Shown here piece by piece: positions 34,437 to 44,225 of a DNA stretch of 64,000 nucleotides. The translations under genes and the position numbers were made by a program. Each line of letters begins with the position of its first letter. Positions within the stretch are counted from its first letter, which is position 1. Source of the DNA: Bacteroidales bacterium (GTDB lineage Bacteria > Bacteroidota > Bacteroidia > Bacteroidales > VadinHA17); assembly GCA_003142255.1 (NCBI GenBank), contig PLLO01000012.1:62001-126000 (forward strand). The letters run 5' to 3'. The notes beneath the pieces are model-generated. The model saw only the letters and a list, made by a program, of their open reading frames with translations, was not told where the DNA came from and made no database searches.

Positions 34437-35921
34437 ATGTTACTACTTGGAATTGACCTCGGAAGCTCTTCGGTAAAAGCTTCTGTAATTGACGGTGAAA
34501 CAGGCGACTGCCTGGCAACCGCTTTTCACCCGAAAGATGAAATGAAAATCATAGCAAAGAAGCCAGGCTGGGCTGAACAGGAACCTGAAACATGGTGGGA
34601 TAACCTGAAAGCGTCTGTTGCTGACTGCAACAAACAGCTGGGAAGCCGAAAGAAAGAGATTGGCGCTATTGGAATTTCCTACCAGATGCATGGGCTTGTC
34701 GTACTCGACAAAAATTTTAAAGTTCTTCGTCCTTCAATTATCTGGTGCGATGGAAGGGCCGTTGAATATGGTGTGAAAGCCTTTAAAGGTCTTGGAGAGG
34801 AATTCTGCCTTTCCCATCTCCTCAATTCACCCGGAAATTTCACGGCAACAAAACTAGCATGGGTAAAAGAGAATGAACCGGAGCTGTTTGCGAAAATTTA
34901 CAAAATAATGTTGCCCGGTGATTATTTTGCTCTCCGTATGACAGGAGAGGCTCTCACCACATATTCAGGACTCTCGGAAGGCATTTTCTGGGATTTCAAA
35001 GAAGAAGGAGTCTCAGCCGAGCTCATGAAATATTTCGGATTCAAAAACGAAATACTCGCTTCTGCTGTTCCTTCATTCTCAATCCAGGGTAAGCTCCTGA
35101 AACCTATCGCAACTGAACTTGGTCTTCCGGCCGGAATACCAGTCGCATATCGTGCAGGGGATCAGCCGAACAATGCACTCTCTCTTAATGTGCTTGAACC
35201 AGGTGAAGTGGCTGCCACAGCAGGTACCTCAGGAGTGATCTATGGAGTGACAGATAGGAAACAATACGACAAACAGTCAAGGGTAAACACGTTCCTTCAT
35301 GTAAATCACTCCAAGGCTCAGCCAAGAGCCGGTGTTCTTCTCTGTATCAGCGGAACAGGCATTCTTAATTCCTGGCTGAGGCGGAATACAGGCAATACAT
35401 TGTCATATAATGATATGAACGATATGGCTGAAAAAATTGCGATTGGATCCGAGGGAGTCTCTATACTGCCATTCGGTAACGGAGCTGAGCGGACACTGGG
35501 TAACAAAGACACAGGTGCAAGTATATATGGATTGAATTTCAATACCCATTCAAATGCGCATCTCTTCAGGGCAGCGCAGGAAGGTATAGTATTTTCATTC
35601 AGGTATGGGCTCGACATCATGAAAGAGACCGGAATAGTTCCGTCTGTATTAAGGGCCGGAGCAGCCAACATGTTCCAGAGCAAAATCTTCAGGGAAGCCC
35701 TGTCGTGCATCATAAACACCGAGATCCACCTGTACAATACTGACGGGTCAATTGGTGCGGCACGAGGCGCAGGTATTGGCTGTGGCTATTACAACTCGGC
35801 AAAAGAGGCATTCGCAGGACTCAAAACTGTCGGGGTGACTAAACCTGATAAATCAAAAACTGCTGCTTATGAGCAAGCCTATGGCAGATGGAAAAAATTC
35901 CTGAAATCGATTGAAATTTAG
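34437..35921 (+). CDS. xylB: Xylulokinase (FGGY family)
   Basis: 494 residues. The FGGY kinase fold is clear: LLGIDLGSSSVKASVID at the N-terminus, AIGISYQMHGLVVLD (residues near 79-93, a xylulokinase-type segment), the DQPNNALSLNVLEPGEVAATAGTSG stretch in two parts near 242-268, and GGA-type nucleotide segments near the C-terminus (LRAGAANMFQSKIF). It phosphorylates D-xylulose to D-xylulose 5-phosphate. The next gene is xylose isomerase, 87 bp downstream, so these two complete the entry of xylose into the pentose phosphate pathway. Confidence 0.94.
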   Translation: MLLLGIDLGSSSVKASVIDGETGDCLATAFHPKDEMKIIAKKPGWAEQEPETWWDNLKASVADCNKQLGSRKKEIGAIGISYQMHGLVVLDKNFKVLRPSIIWCDGRAVEYGVKAFKGLGEEFCLSHLLNSPGNFTATKLAWVKENEPELFAKIYKIMLPGDYFALRMTGEALTTYSGLSEGIFWDFKEEGVSAELMKYFGFKNEILASAVPSFSIQGKLLKPIATELGLPAGIPVAYRAGDQPNNALSLNVLEPGEVAATAGTSGVIYGVTDRKQYDKQSRVNTFLHVNHSKAQPRAGVLLCISGTGILNSWLRRNTGNTLSYNDMNDMAEKIAIGSEGVSILPFGNGAERTLGNKDTGASIYGLNFNTHSNAHLFRAAQEGIVFSFRYGLDIMKETGIVPSVLRAGAANMFQSKIFREALSCIINTEIHLYNTDGSIGAARGAGIGCGYYNSAKEAFAGLKTVGVTKPDKSKTAAYEQAYGRWKKFLKSIEI

Positions 35922-36008
35922 TTGTCCGCCTGCTGTTCTTTGCTAAAACTTTCCGTAATTTGCGATTACAAAAATATATATAACGTATTAATTTTAAAAA
36001 TATCCACT

Positions 36009-37331
36009 ATGGTTTACAAAGGCAAAAAAGAGTACTATCCCGGTATAGGGAAGATTAAATTCGAGGGCAAGAAATCGAAAAACCCCCTGGCATTCAGATG
36101 GTACAACCCCGAGCAGGTTGTAGCCGGTAAAAAGATGAAGGATCATTTGCGTTTTGCAGTTGCATTCTGGCATTCATTCTGTGGCGATGGCACAGATCCG
36201 TTTGGTGATGCTACCCATTCATTTTCATGGAAGGATATGCCAAGTGATGATAAGATAAAACATCGTCTGGATGCGGCTTTTGAATTTATTACAAAGATAG
36301 GAGCAGGATATTATTGTTTTCATGATACCGATATCGTTGGCAGCGGATCAGTCCTTGAGATTGAAAAACGTCTTGATAAGATCGTTCCTGTGATGAAGAA
36401 GATGCAGAAAGATACCGGAGTGAAGCTTCTCTGGGCTACTGCAAACCTTTTCTCAAATCCCCGTTATATGAATGGAGCTGCAACCAACCCCGATTTTAAC
36501 GTCGTGGCCAATGCCGGCGCACAGCTGAAGAATGCCATTCATGCAAATGTTGAACTTGGAGGCGAGAATTATGTATTCTGGGGCGGCAGGGAAGGTTATA
36601 TGAGCCTTCACAATACCGATATGAAACGTGAACTCGACCATATGGGCATGATGCTATCACTTGCCCGTGATTATGGCCGGAAGATAGGATTTAAAGGCAC
36701 TTTCCTCGTCGAGCCAAAACCTATGGAGCCGACAAAGCACCAGTACGATTTTGATGTAGCTACAATTATCGGATTCCTTCGCAAATACGGACTCGATAAG
36801 GATTTCAAACTGAATATCGAAGTAAACCATGCAACTTTGGCAGGACACAGCTTCCAGCATGAACTCCAGGTAGCAGCTGATGCAGGTCTTCTTGGCAGCA
36901 TTGATGCAAACAAAGGCGATTATCAGAATGGCTGGGATACCGATGAGTTCCCGACCAATATCTACGAGGTCACTGAAGCTATGATGGTAATCCTCAGAGC
37001 CGGAGGGTTCAAGAACGGCGGTATTAATTTTGATGCAAAAATTCGCCGCAACTCAACTGATAAGGAGGATCTTTTCATTGCTCATATCAGCGGTATGGAC
37101 ACCTTCGCAAGAGCATTGGTAATAGCCGATAAAGTTCTGAATGAAAGCGATTATCTCAAAATGAGAAAGAAAAGATATGCATCCTTTGACAAAGGTCATG
37201 GCAAGGATTTTGAAAAAGGCAAGCTTACCCTTGCAATGCTGAGGGATATTGCAGTCAAGAACGGAGAACCTGATGTTATTTCAGGTAAGCAGGAGCTCTA
37301 TGAGCAGCTTTTAAACATGTACATCGAATAA
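36009..37331 (+). CDS. xylA: Xylose isomerase
   Basis: 440 residues from the ATG at 36009. An upstream in-frame start at 35922 would add 29 residues unlike the family, so [20 protein letters not shown] is taken as the true N-terminus, which fits other Bacteroidota enzymes. Catalytic and metal segments are visible: YYCFHDTDI with the catalytic His, [16 protein letters not shown] with the metal Glu and the Lys, [17 protein letters not shown], and [19 protein letters not shown]. It converts D-xylose to D-xylulose using divalent metal. It ends the plus-strand series that begins with lacI. Confidence 0.97.
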   Translation: MVYKGKKEYYPGIGKIKFEGKKSKNPLAFRWYNPEQVVAGKKMKDHLRFAVAFWHSFCGDGTDPFGDATHSFSWKDMPSDDKIKHRLDAAFEFITKIGAGYYCFHDTDIVGSGSVLEIEKRLDKIVPVMKKMQKDTGVKLLWATANLFSNPRYMNGAATNPDFNVVANAGAQLKNAIHANVELGGENYVFWGGREGYMSLHNTDMKRELDHMGMMLSLARDYGRKIGFKGTFLVEPKPMEPTKHQYDFDVATIIGFLRKYGLDKDFKLNIEVNHATLAGHSFQHELQVAADAGLLGSIDANKGDYQNGWDTDEFPTNIYEVTEAMMVILRAGGFKNGGINFDAKIRRNSTDKEDLFIAHISGMDTFARALVIADKVLNESDYLKMRKKRYASFDKGHGKDFEKGKLTLAMLRDIAVKNGEPDVISGKQELYEQLLNMYIE

Positions 37332-37365
37332 ACCGGAGGTATCAGAGATACCTTTTGGGAGATAT

Positions 37366-37433
37366 AATCTGCGTCAATCTGCGTGACCCATAGGATTTAA
37401 AGTCCTTGTGGATTGCGCTGATTCCCGCAGATT
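37366..37433. terminator. Inverted repeat between convergent xylA and OsmC genes
   Basis: AATCTGCG at 37366-37373 and CGCAGATT at 37426-37433 are perfect inverted arms, with a further internal CAATCTGCG and GCGCTGATT pair; T-runs follow on the plus side (ATTTTTTT). It may end both convergent transcripts. AATCTGCG/CGCAGATT-type intergenic elements are common in Bacteroidota genomes, so it may also be a dispersed repeat. Confidence 0.5.
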
Positions 37434-37436
37434 TTT

Positions 37437-37826
37437 TTAGATGCGTGAGGTAATTATTTCAAATTCCGGAGGACTGGCCATCGTCTTTTTTACTTTACAT
37501 AGGTCAGCTACGTGTATCAGTGAGGCCTTGTATTTTTCAGGAAACCCTTCAGGCAACTTTATATCGAGGCTTATTTTTAAAGGCAATCCGGTTTCTTTGT
37601 TCCATTCTATGCTCTCAATAATCTTAATGCCCTCCATGGTTATCTGCCGGTTATCGCAAAATGATTTTACATAAATGCCGGCACAGGTTCCTATGGATGC
37701 CAGAAAGAGTTCATATGGCGATGGGGCTGAATTCTCTCCGCCGTCAGCAACCGGCTGGTCAGTCCTTATAATGTGGCCATGTGAATGAGCCGTAATGACT
37801 TTGCCTCCGTCAAATGTTATTTCCAT
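37437..37826 (-). CDS. OsmC/Ohr family protein
   Basis: 129 residues. HSHGHIIRTDQPVADGGENSAPSPYELFLASIGTC, read in parts near residues 15-48, is the OsmC pattern with the conserved active-site Cys48 and a second Cys56 in VKSFCDN, followed by the beta-strand half EYPEKYKA-type segment (LPEGFPEKYKASLIHVADLC). Members are thiol peroxidases for organic hydroperoxides or related small thiol proteins. Cytosolic. It is preceded by a methyltransferase gene 48 bp upstream on the same strand. The substrate is not readable; a detoxifying role is general family knowledge. Confidence 0.85.
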   Translation of the reverse strand: MEITFDGGKVITAHSHGHIIRTDQPVADGGENSAPSPYELFLASIGTCAGIYVKSFCDNRQITMEGIKIIESIEWNKETGLPLKISLDIKLPEGFPEKYKASLIHVADLCKVKKTMASPPEFEIITSRI

Positions 37827-37874
37827 ATTCTGATTGGTTTTAATGGTATATTTTTAAAAGCAACTGGAATAAAT

Positions 37875-38492
37875 TTACGAATGTGAACCAATTAATAGAA
37901 AGATATCAAATTGTCTTGTTTCAGCTTCTGAGATTTTTTTGTTGAGGACAAAGCATTTTTCTTCTGCGATAATATTGAACCCGGCTTTGTTAAGTCTGGC
38001 CGACAATTCTTTGGTGTCAAAACCTTTATGGCCGGTAAATCCTTCACCATGAAATGAACCATCTTCAGGATAGAGGTCTGCAATTGCAATATATCCTCCC
38101 GGGTTGAGCATTTTACTGAATTTTATGAAAATGGAATCAATATCCGAAACATGATGGAGAACCATCTGGGTCATTATCAGGTCAAACTTTGCTCCATGCC
38201 AGCTATCCTTTTCGAGGTCGTACAGAATGGATTTCAGATTAAGTGCGCCTGATGATTTTATTTTTTCATTTGTTATCCTGACCATCTCTGATGAGCTGTC
38301 AATCATAACGATTTCTTTCAGATGATCTTTCAGAAGGAAGCTCGTAATCCCTGTACCGGCACCAAATTCAAGGGCCGTCATATTTACATTCAGGTTAATA
38401 TTTTTCCGGATTCCTTCAGCAACAGCAATAGACCTGTCGCGGTGGATGGGGTTCATATCCCAGCCTGCAGCTTTAATATCGAATTCATTCAT
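37875..38492 (-). CDS. Class I SAM-dependent methyltransferase
   Basis: 205 residues. ALEFGAGTGITSFLL (near 40-54) is the AdoMet-binding motif I, IVMIDSSSEMV is motif post-I with its acidic end, DLIMTQMVLHHVSD is motif II, and LNPGGYIAIADLYPEDGSF is motif III. The fold is that of small-molecule methyltransferases of the Methyltransf_11/25 kind; the substrate is unknown. It starts 19 bp before tRNA-Lys on the same strand. There is no sign of a link to the corrinoid methyl system at 15.6-19.5 kb. Confidence 0.85.
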   Translation of the reverse strand: MNEFDIKAAGWDMNPIHRDRSIAVAEGIRKNINLNVNMTALEFGAGTGITSFLLKDHLKEIVMIDSSSEMVRITNEKIKSSGALNLKSILYDLEKDSWHGAKFDLIMTQMVLHHVSDIDSIFIKFSKMLNPGGYIAIADLYPEDGSFHGEGFTGHKGFDTKELSARLNKAGFNIIAEEKCFVLNKKISEAETRQFDIFLLIGSHS

Positions 38493-38511
38493 CCTTGTTC
38501 TGCACCACTTG

Positions 38512-38584
<73 letters not shown>

Positions 38585-38618
38585 GGAAAGGCTGCAAAGA
38601 TATATTTAAAAGTTATTG

Positions 38619-38759
38619 TTACAAACTCTCTGCCTCTTTTATCAGAAATTCAGTAAGGTTAACATCATGACCAAGATTCATTTTACCCCTGAACCTGTAC
38701 CGGCCGATCTCAACTGCCCGGCCTGAGAAATTACAATGGCGAAGTAAATCCGAGCTTTT
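38619..38759 (-). other. Short coding-like remnant between tRNA-Lys and a GH144-like gene
   Basis: A stop-to-stop frame of 46 codons (ending LTEFLIKEAESL at a TAA) overlaps the last bases of the glucanase gene in another frame and has a Met only 20 residues from its end. Its composition looks protein-like, but no family was recognised. It could be a gene remnant or chance. Confidence 0.25.
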
Positions 38760-40095
38760 TCAGGCCTGACTGCACTTCAGGGCAACTCATGAACAATTTC
38801 CATAGAAGCCCTGTACGATAGTTTTCAATCATAACTACCTGGGGTCCCTGATCAATTGCTAAATATCTCTGCGGGTACCAGTTCGCCTGCTCGCTGAAAG
38901 CATCATAAAATCCGTACTCCCCGAGTATTTTATCACCCAGGTTGTAGTAGAAATCCTTCAGAGCAGCCATCGACTCGGCAGGAGTATAGGGGAATGAAGA
39001 AAGTGCGGCAGTTGGTGAAATTACGCCAAGATCATTCTTATCTCCGGGTGCATGTGCAGCATAACCACCAGGTGAATAACTTGCTGTAAGTCCCCACCTT
39101 GATTCAGAGTAACCTTTAAAATGCTTCGGGTTTTCAGAACACCACTTGTAATTAATAAGTGTTTGATTTACATTTAATTGCCAGTAATCAGCGTATTTAT
39201 CGGAAAGGCCTTTCGGGTTTAGGCCCAGGTAAGAATAATGAGCCCAGAATAGAGGACCTCCGTACTCTTCAGCATAATTATGTTTCAGGATAAGCGGTAT
39301 CCCGTAAGCCTTTTTATCAGAAATGATCCCACCACCTCTTGCCCATCCATTATGATATGCGCGGGAATCAACAGGATATGTCGGTGACGAAGCTGCCAGG
39401 ACATATAAAATCAGGCACTCGTTGTATCCCTGGACCGGGAAATTCATCTCCCATTTGTATTCAGGAGACCAGTGCCAGTAAATAACATCCTGTCCTCCTT
39501 TTGTAAAGAAATTCCAGTCTATTCCTCTCCAGAGAGTGTCAATATCTGAAGCCAGCTTGCGCTCTGAATCATTTCCACTGATAAAATATTGTCTGACAGT
39601 GAGGAGCCCCTGAACAAGATATGATGTTTCAACGAGATCAGCTCCATTATCTTTCTGCCCGAAAGGTTTCACTCTGCCGGTTTCGCCATTAAGCCAGTGG
39701 GGCCAGGCACCATGAAACCTGTCAGCTTTAGCGAGCCAGTCAACAACATGTCTGAGTCTTACATACCCCATGTCCCTGGTAATAAAACCTCTCTCAATTC
39801 CGGTAATGATTGCCATCAGACCGAATCCTGAACCACCAATGGTAATTACATTCTTATCGTTCTGAGGATAATCGCCATCAACATGATAACGCTCCCTTGC
39901 CAGGCCGGAGACCGGTTCTGCCCCATCCCAGAAATACTGGAATGTGAGGTACTGAATGCGGGTCAGGAGTGAATCATCAGATATCAGTGCCGGACGTGTG
40001 CCTGTATTTTTAACTCTGTTATCTTTTTTCCCACTTCCGCAGGATATCAGAACTGCACCAGTAAGTGCAACAATAAACATAAGTGATGTTTTCAT
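38731..40095 (-). CDS. GH144-like glycoside hydrolase (glucoamylase-type PF10091), lipoprotein, copy 1
   Basis: 454 residues. The signal MKTSLMFIVALTGAVLISCG has a lipobox at Cys19. The rest is one alpha/alpha-barrel domain with LTFQYFWDGAEPVSGLARER, TIGGSGFGLMAII, FHGAWPHWLNGETGRVKPF, DLVETSYLVQGLL, YWHWSPEYKWEMNFPVQGYNE and the ending IDQGPQVVMIENYRTGLLW. This is the family to which endo-beta-1,2-glucanases (GH144) belong; general acid and base would be among the Glu/Asp of the NEC and ET segments. It is a close relative of the gene 6 bp upstream and is probably co-transcribed with it. Substrate beta-1,2-glucan is likely but inferred from the family. Confidence 0.82.
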   Translation of the reverse strand: MKTSLMFIVALTGAVLISCGSGKKDNRVKNTGTRPALISDDSLLTRIQYLTFQYFWDGAEPVSGLARERYHVDGDYPQNDKNVITIGGSGFGLMAIITGIERGFITRDMGYVRLRHVVDWLAKADRFHGAWPHWLNGETGRVKPFGQKDNGADLVETSYLVQGLLTVRQYFISGNDSERKLASDIDTLWRGIDWNFFTKGGQDVIYWHWSPEYKWEMNFPVQGYNECLILYVLAASSPTYPVDSRAYHNGWARGGGIISDKKAYGIPLILKHNYAEEYGGPLFWAHYSYLGLNPKGLSDKYADYWQLNVNQTLINYKWCSENPKHFKGYSESRWGLTASYSPGGYAAHAPGDKNDLGVISPTAALSSFPYTPAESMAALKDFYYNLGDKILGEYGFYDAFSEQANWYPQRYLAIDQGPQVVMIENYRTGLLWKLFMSCPEVQSGLKKLGFTSPL

Positions 40096-40101
40096 GGGTA
40101 A

Positions 40102-41748
40102 TTAGTATAAAAATCCCAGTTTGTCCAGGCCTGTCCTGACCTCCGCATTCCCCATGAAAAGATTCCACAGGAGCCCTGTTCTGTAGTTTTCTATCATGCA
40201 GACTATCGGTCCCTGGTCAATAGCAATATATGAACTGGCAAACCAGGAACTGGTCAGATCAAAAGCATCATAAAAACCATAATCCCCAAGTAATTTGTCA
40301 CCAATTGTGTAGTAGAAAAATTTCAGGGCTTTCATACTCTCTTCAGGTGTATAAGGGAAAGAGGACAGGGCAGCTGTCGGTGCAATTACCCCAAGGTCAT
40401 TCGTTGGTGAGCTGGCACTATAACCGTATTGTATATCGCTGGCTGTCAGCCCCCAGCAATTATCGGCATATCCTGCATAGCCGTTCGGATCAGCTTTACA
40501 ATAGGCGTGATTTATCTTTGAATGGGCAACATTCTGTGTCCAGTACGAAGCATACTGATCAGACAGGTTCCTTGGATCAAGTCCAAGGAATGAATAGTGG
40601 GCAAAGAAAAGCGATCCCCCGTAATTCTCTCCCAGCGGCAGCTTAATACCGTAAAAGGTATTGTTGTTACGCATCGGATACGCACCATTGCGTGCCCATC
40701 CCTGAGTATAAACCGACAATGGAATGGAATGAGTGGGTGAAGATGCTGCAAGCACATAAATGATTAGAGCCTCATTCCAGCCTGATATTCCCATATTTAT
40801 GATCCATCCATGGTCAGGAGACCAGTGCCAGTACAGGACATTCTGGTTGTCTTTACGATACCAGTCCCATTCTACATTCTGCCAGAGGGTGGTTATCGCA
40901 TCGCACATGGCAATTTCTGCAGCATTTCCATTTTTAAAGTATTCTCTTACTGTCAGAAACCCCTGCATTAGAAAGGCTGTTTCAACAAGGTCGCCGCCGT
41001 TGTCATTAGTGCTGAATGGGATTACCTTTCCGGTGGTGCCGTTTAACCAGTGGGGGAAGGCGCCATGAAATCTGTCGGTCTCAGGTCTGGCTAAAAAGGT
41101 AACAATTTTATTAAACCTTTCAAATCCTTCTTGTCTTGTAATAAAATTCCTCTCGATCCCGACAAGGAGAGCCATAAGCCCAAAACCGCTCCCGCCTGTA
41201 GTAACTATCTCACCTGAACCGAGCCTTTCCCTTGAAAGTCCCGATACCGGGTGAGCATGATCCCAGAAATAACCGAATGTTTTTTTCTGAATAAGGGTTA
41301 AAAGGGAGTCATCTGATATTAAGGGGAACTTGGGTGTTGTATCAAGCCTGGTGCGGAATGTTATCATGTAGCTCTCATAAATAGTGCCTCCGAGGTTACG
41401 CCCGGGATCAATATTAAACCTGTAAAGAGAGAAAGGGGAAAGTGGAGTGCCTGGAAAAAGAGTGAGGTATTGTGACTTATTGTCGAATTTGTGTGTATAA
41501 GATACTCCGTTTCCACCAGTAAAGGTGATTTTCTCCGGGTCAAAAAGCAAGGTGTCAACAGGTTCTGTAAAGCGGATGTTTATTTCAACTCTTGCATAAT
41601 CGATATCTCTGAGTGTCGCGTTATTGGCCGCAAAAACTTGATTGACATATATTGAATCGATCAATATTGCATGATACGGATCGTCAGGTTTTTTGTGGCA
41701 TGATGCCAGAGTTGTGACAATAAGCAATAAGAAAATGAAATTTTTCAT
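40102..41748 (-). CDS. GH144-like glycoside hydrolase with N-terminal Ig-like domain, lipoprotein, copy 2
   Basis: 548 residues. The lipobox LASC gives Cys17, followed by HKKPDD. Residues about 30-135 form an Ig-like (Big_5 type) beta domain (VNQVFAANNATLRDIDYARVEI), absent from the neighbouring copy. The catalytic domain from about 145 on has KKTFGYFWDHAHPVSGLSRER, TTGGSGFGLMALL, FHGAFPHWLNGTTGKVIPF, DLVETAFLMQGFL, YWHWSPDHGWIINMGISGWNE and IDQGPIVCMIENYRTGLLW, matching the sister gene step by step. Likely an outer-surface endo-beta-1,2-glucanase that cuts polymer for the SusC/SusD encoded upstream. The tandem arrangement suggests duplication with later gain or loss of the extra domain. Confidence 0.83.
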   Translation of the reverse strand: MKNFIFLLLIVTTLASCHKKPDDPYHAILIDSIYVNQVFAANNATLRDIDYARVEINIRFTEPVDTLLFDPEKITFTGGNGVSYTHKFDNKSQYLTLFPGTPLSPFSLYRFNIDPGRNLGGTIYESYMITFRTRLDTTPKFPLISDDSLLTLIQKKTFGYFWDHAHPVSGLSRERLGSGEIVTTGGSGFGLMALLVGIERNFITRQEGFERFNKIVTFLARPETDRFHGAFPHWLNGTTGKVIPFSTNDNGGDLVETAFLMQGFLTVREYFKNGNAAEIAMCDAITTLWQNVEWDWYRKDNQNVLYWHWSPDHGWIINMGISGWNEALIIYVLAASSPTHSIPLSVYTQGWARNGAYPMRNNNTFYGIKLPLGENYGGSLFFAHYSFLGLDPRNLSDQYASYWTQNVAHSKINHAYCKADPNGYAGYADNCWGLTASDIQYGYSASSPTNDLGVIAPTAALSSFPYTPEESMKALKFFYYTIGDKLLGDYGFYDAFDLTSSWFASSYIAIDQGPIVCMIENYRTGLLWNLFMGNAEVRTGLDKLGFLY

Positions 41749-41774
41749 TCCCGACCAATTTAGAAAAGAAAAAG

Positions 41775-41806
41775 AAAGAGAGGGGCATTAGCCATATCCT
41801 CTCTTT
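41775..41806 (-). terminator. Hairpin terminator between LamG gene and GH144-like genes
   Basis: AAAGAGAGG at 41775-41783 pairs with CCTCTCTTT at 41798-41806. On the minus strand the stem is followed by CTTTTTCTTTTC, fitting an intrinsic (perhaps leaky) terminator after the LamG gene. Confidence 0.65.
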
Positions 41807-41821
41807 TTCTATATGCAATAA

Positions 41822-42688
41822 TTAATTGAGCTGCGTAACTTCAGCATCAAACAGGCTTTTTACTTCAGTATCTGATAAAGCTTTGTCATAAACGCGAAGT
41901 TCGTCCAGGTTACCTTTAAACCAGCCCATCCAGGCGTCGGTAGCGGTGCCTTCAGATTTTGGACGCCATGCCCCTATATTAATTACATCGGCATTTGCAA
42001 AAGCTAAATTACCCAGGGGAACTGATTGATCATTAGCATAGCGATCTTCAACACTTGCACCCGCGAGAACATGAACACCATTTTTGTATATTTTGTATTT
42101 TGAAGTTGTTGCGTCATATTCAAAAACAAGGTGCATCCATGCGTTAATAATGAAAGACTTATTTGTATAACCGACACTTTGACCGGACCACAGTACGCCA
42201 GTTTTGAGAAAAAATGCATGAAGCTGCAAAGAGTCAGCAGTTGCACTCAAACGATTAAGATACAGAGTAAGGTTGCCCCAGCTTAAGTCATCGGATTTAC
42301 CAATCTGGAAAAAGATAGGTTCAGGGTCACCGGTTACGAGAGGAGATTTAAACCATAACGCAACGGAGAATGATGTTAAACTTTTTAATTTACTTGCAGT
42401 TGGCAAAGTATAAAGCAAATGAGCAAGATCGGCCCCCTGATAGGCTTGCCCGCGACGTCCGGTTACATAAGTAACACCGGTAGTAACAGTAGGTGTAAGC
42501 GAAGCAATAGATTCAGTTCCGTTTCCATCAAAGGGGAAGTAGGCAACCAGATTGGTGGTAGCAATAGTACTGGGATCAGTCTTACCGGCATTAGGATCAT
42601 CTTTCTTTTTGCATGACGTAAATCCCATTAAGCCAGCGAGTAATATTCCTAATGACATTACTCTCAAATAGTTGAATTTGTTTTTCAT
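41822..42688 (-). CDS. LamG-domain surface lipoprotein (probable glycan-binding protein)
   Basis: 288 residues. The signal ends in a lipobox with Cys26, followed by KKKDD, which resembles the charged surface-export tag of Bacteroidota lipoproteins. Residues about 45-285 form one concanavalin/LamG fold: LVAYFPFDGNGTES, FSVALWFKSP, WMHLVFEYDATTSKYKIYKNG and the usual ending GNLDELRVYDKALSDTEVKSLF. Proteins at this position in Sus-type loci commonly act as extra surface glycan-binding proteins. No catalytic motif was seen. It lies 35 bp after susD in the SusC/SusD operon. Confidence 0.83.
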   Translation of the reverse strand: MKNKFNYLRVMSLGILLAGLMGFTSCKKKDDPNAGKTDPSTIATTNLVAYFPFDGNGTESIASLTPTVTTGVTYVTGRRGQAYQGADLAHLLYTLPTASKLKSLTSFSVALWFKSPLVTGDPEPIFFQIGKSDDLSWGNLTLYLNRLSATADSLQLHAFFLKTGVLWSGQSVGYTNKSFIINAWMHLVFEYDATTSKYKIYKNGVHVLAGASVEDRYANDQSVPLGNLAFANADVINIGAWRPKSEGTATDAWMGWFKGNLDELRVYDKALSDTEVKSLFDAEVTQLN

Positions 42689-42723
42689 AATTAATTAAAT
42701 TTAGTTAAACATAATTTCAAATT

Positions 42724-44214
42724 TTAGTTATACCCGTTATTCTGGGTCAGGTGTGAATTAAGTTGAATCTGGGCACCGGGTATTGGATAGACTTCATGTT
42801 TCCCGGTGACAAATCCTTTTGATGCGAGAGCCGTGGCTGCCTGTCCTGTACGGATGAGATCAAAGAACCTGTCTTCTTCCAGAGCCAGTTCAGCACGCCT
42901 TTCATCCCATATCTGCTGGAGAGTTACTCCGCTCAGGGAAGATAAGCCTGCACGGATTCTGACAAGGTTAACGGCCTGATCGGCTGTCATATTGCTCAGC
43001 GTACCTGCAACTGATCCCTTTACTCTTGCCTCAGCATACATCAGAAGGACATCTGGGTAGCGCAGAATGCGGACATTATAATCAAATCCATACCCGTTAT
43101 AATTCCATTTATTATAAATTAATGGAGTATAAACTTTTCCGTTATAAACAGGATTGGAACAGCTGGTTTTGATACTGTCGCCCTCAGGTGTTTTTGTTCC
43201 TCTGTAAAGTAACGTTGTCGCCGGCCTTATCACTTCTCCTCTTCCGGTGAAAAAGTCTATCAGGTTCTGGCTGGGGGTACAGAAACCCCATCCCTGCATT
43301 CCGCTCGGGGTGTTACCGCGGGGACCCTGAACAAATGCATATTCAATATATGTTTGATCTCCAACAGTTTTACCGAGTGTTGAGCTCTGTAATTCAAACA
43401 GTGATTCACGGCTGTTCTCTCCGTCCATGCTGAAGACCTCACGGAAATCAGGAAGCAGGCCAAACCTGCCGGAAGCAATGATCTTGTCTGTCAGAACAGC
43501 AACTGAATCCCACTCACCCTGGTACATATGGACTTTGGCTTTCAACGCCATTGCGGTGTATTTGTTGATTCTCCCGGCCCACTCTTTTGTATAACCAGCC
43601 GGAAGTACCTCGATAGCTTCTTTAAGGTCTTTTTCTATAAAATCGTATAACTGTGCATTCGTAGCCTGAGTCACGGAACCAAGCTGTTCGGAAGTAAGCA
43701 GCGTATCAATAATCGGGACCCTGCCAAACAGGCGTGTAAGATTAAAATAAGCATAAGCTCTTATTGTCTTGACCTCACCCTGGCATTGCAGTGCATACTG
43801 TTTGTCTGATTCATTGATGAGCTCATTGACGAACATCGGCATCTGGTAAATTGAATAATTGGCGCCGCTCACAATATCAAAATATGCAGTCCAGAGATCG
43901 TTTATTAATCCGTTATTTGCCTGATAGGTCAGGTTATCAATCTCAAGCATCGGGGGGTTATCTTCCGGAGTACTGCCTTTATCGGCATTATCCGAAGCAA
44001 TTTCAAAAGCGCCGATATAGGGAAAAACATGAGCACCGTAGTCTCGCAGCTTAGCGTATGAAGCGCTTACTGAAAGAAAGATATTTTCTGACTTTGAATG
44101 ATCTATACCTGATGAAGGTAGTGTCGCTTCCGGCCGGATATCAAGGAATTTCTGGCAACCGGCAATTGTCATGAGACCGGTGACTATCAGAAGAAGATAT
44201 AATCTTTTCATCAT
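42724..44214 (-). CDS. SusD/RagB surface glycan-binding lipoprotein (GH144 locus)
   Basis: 496 residues. The lipobox IAGC gives Cys20 of MMKRLYLLLIVTGLMTIAGC. Core segments are those of the family: QGEVKTIRAYAYFNLTRLFGRVPI, DVLLMYAEARVKG, IWDERRAELALEEDRFFDLIRTG and the closing HEVYPIPGAQIQLNSHL. It is 11 bp downstream of its susC partner and shows little similarity in detail to the SusD at 13590, so a different glycan is expected. Neighbouring GH144-like enzymes suggest beta-1,2-glucan. Confidence 0.95.
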   Translation of the reverse strand: MMKRLYLLLIVTGLMTIAGCQKFLDIRPEATLPSSGIDHSKSENIFLSVSASYAKLRDYGAHVFPYIGAFEIASDNADKGSTPEDNPPMLEIDNLTYQANNGLINDLWTAYFDIVSGANYSIYQMPMFVNELINESDKQYALQCQGEVKTIRAYAYFNLTRLFGRVPIIDTLLTSEQLGSVTQATNAQLYDFIEKDLKEAIEVLPAGYTKEWAGRINKYTAMALKAKVHMYQGEWDSVAVLTDKIIASGRFGLLPDFREVFSMDGENSRESLFELQSSTLGKTVGDQTYIEYAFVQGPRGNTPSGMQGWGFCTPSQNLIDFFTGRGEVIRPATTLLYRGTKTPEGDSIKTSCSNPVYNGKVYTPLIYNKWNYNGYGFDYNVRILRYPDVLLMYAEARVKGSVAGTLSNMTADQAVNLVRIRAGLSSLSGVTLQQIWDERRAELALEEDRFFDLIRTGQAATALASKGFVTGKHEVYPIPGAQIQLNSHLTQNNGYN

Positions 44215-44225
44215 TTTTGTAAATT

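Noticed and set aside
35922-36008. Extended N-terminus of xylose isomerase from 35922
   Set aside because: The 29 extra residues do not resemble the family, and the ATG at 36009 gives the normal N-terminus.
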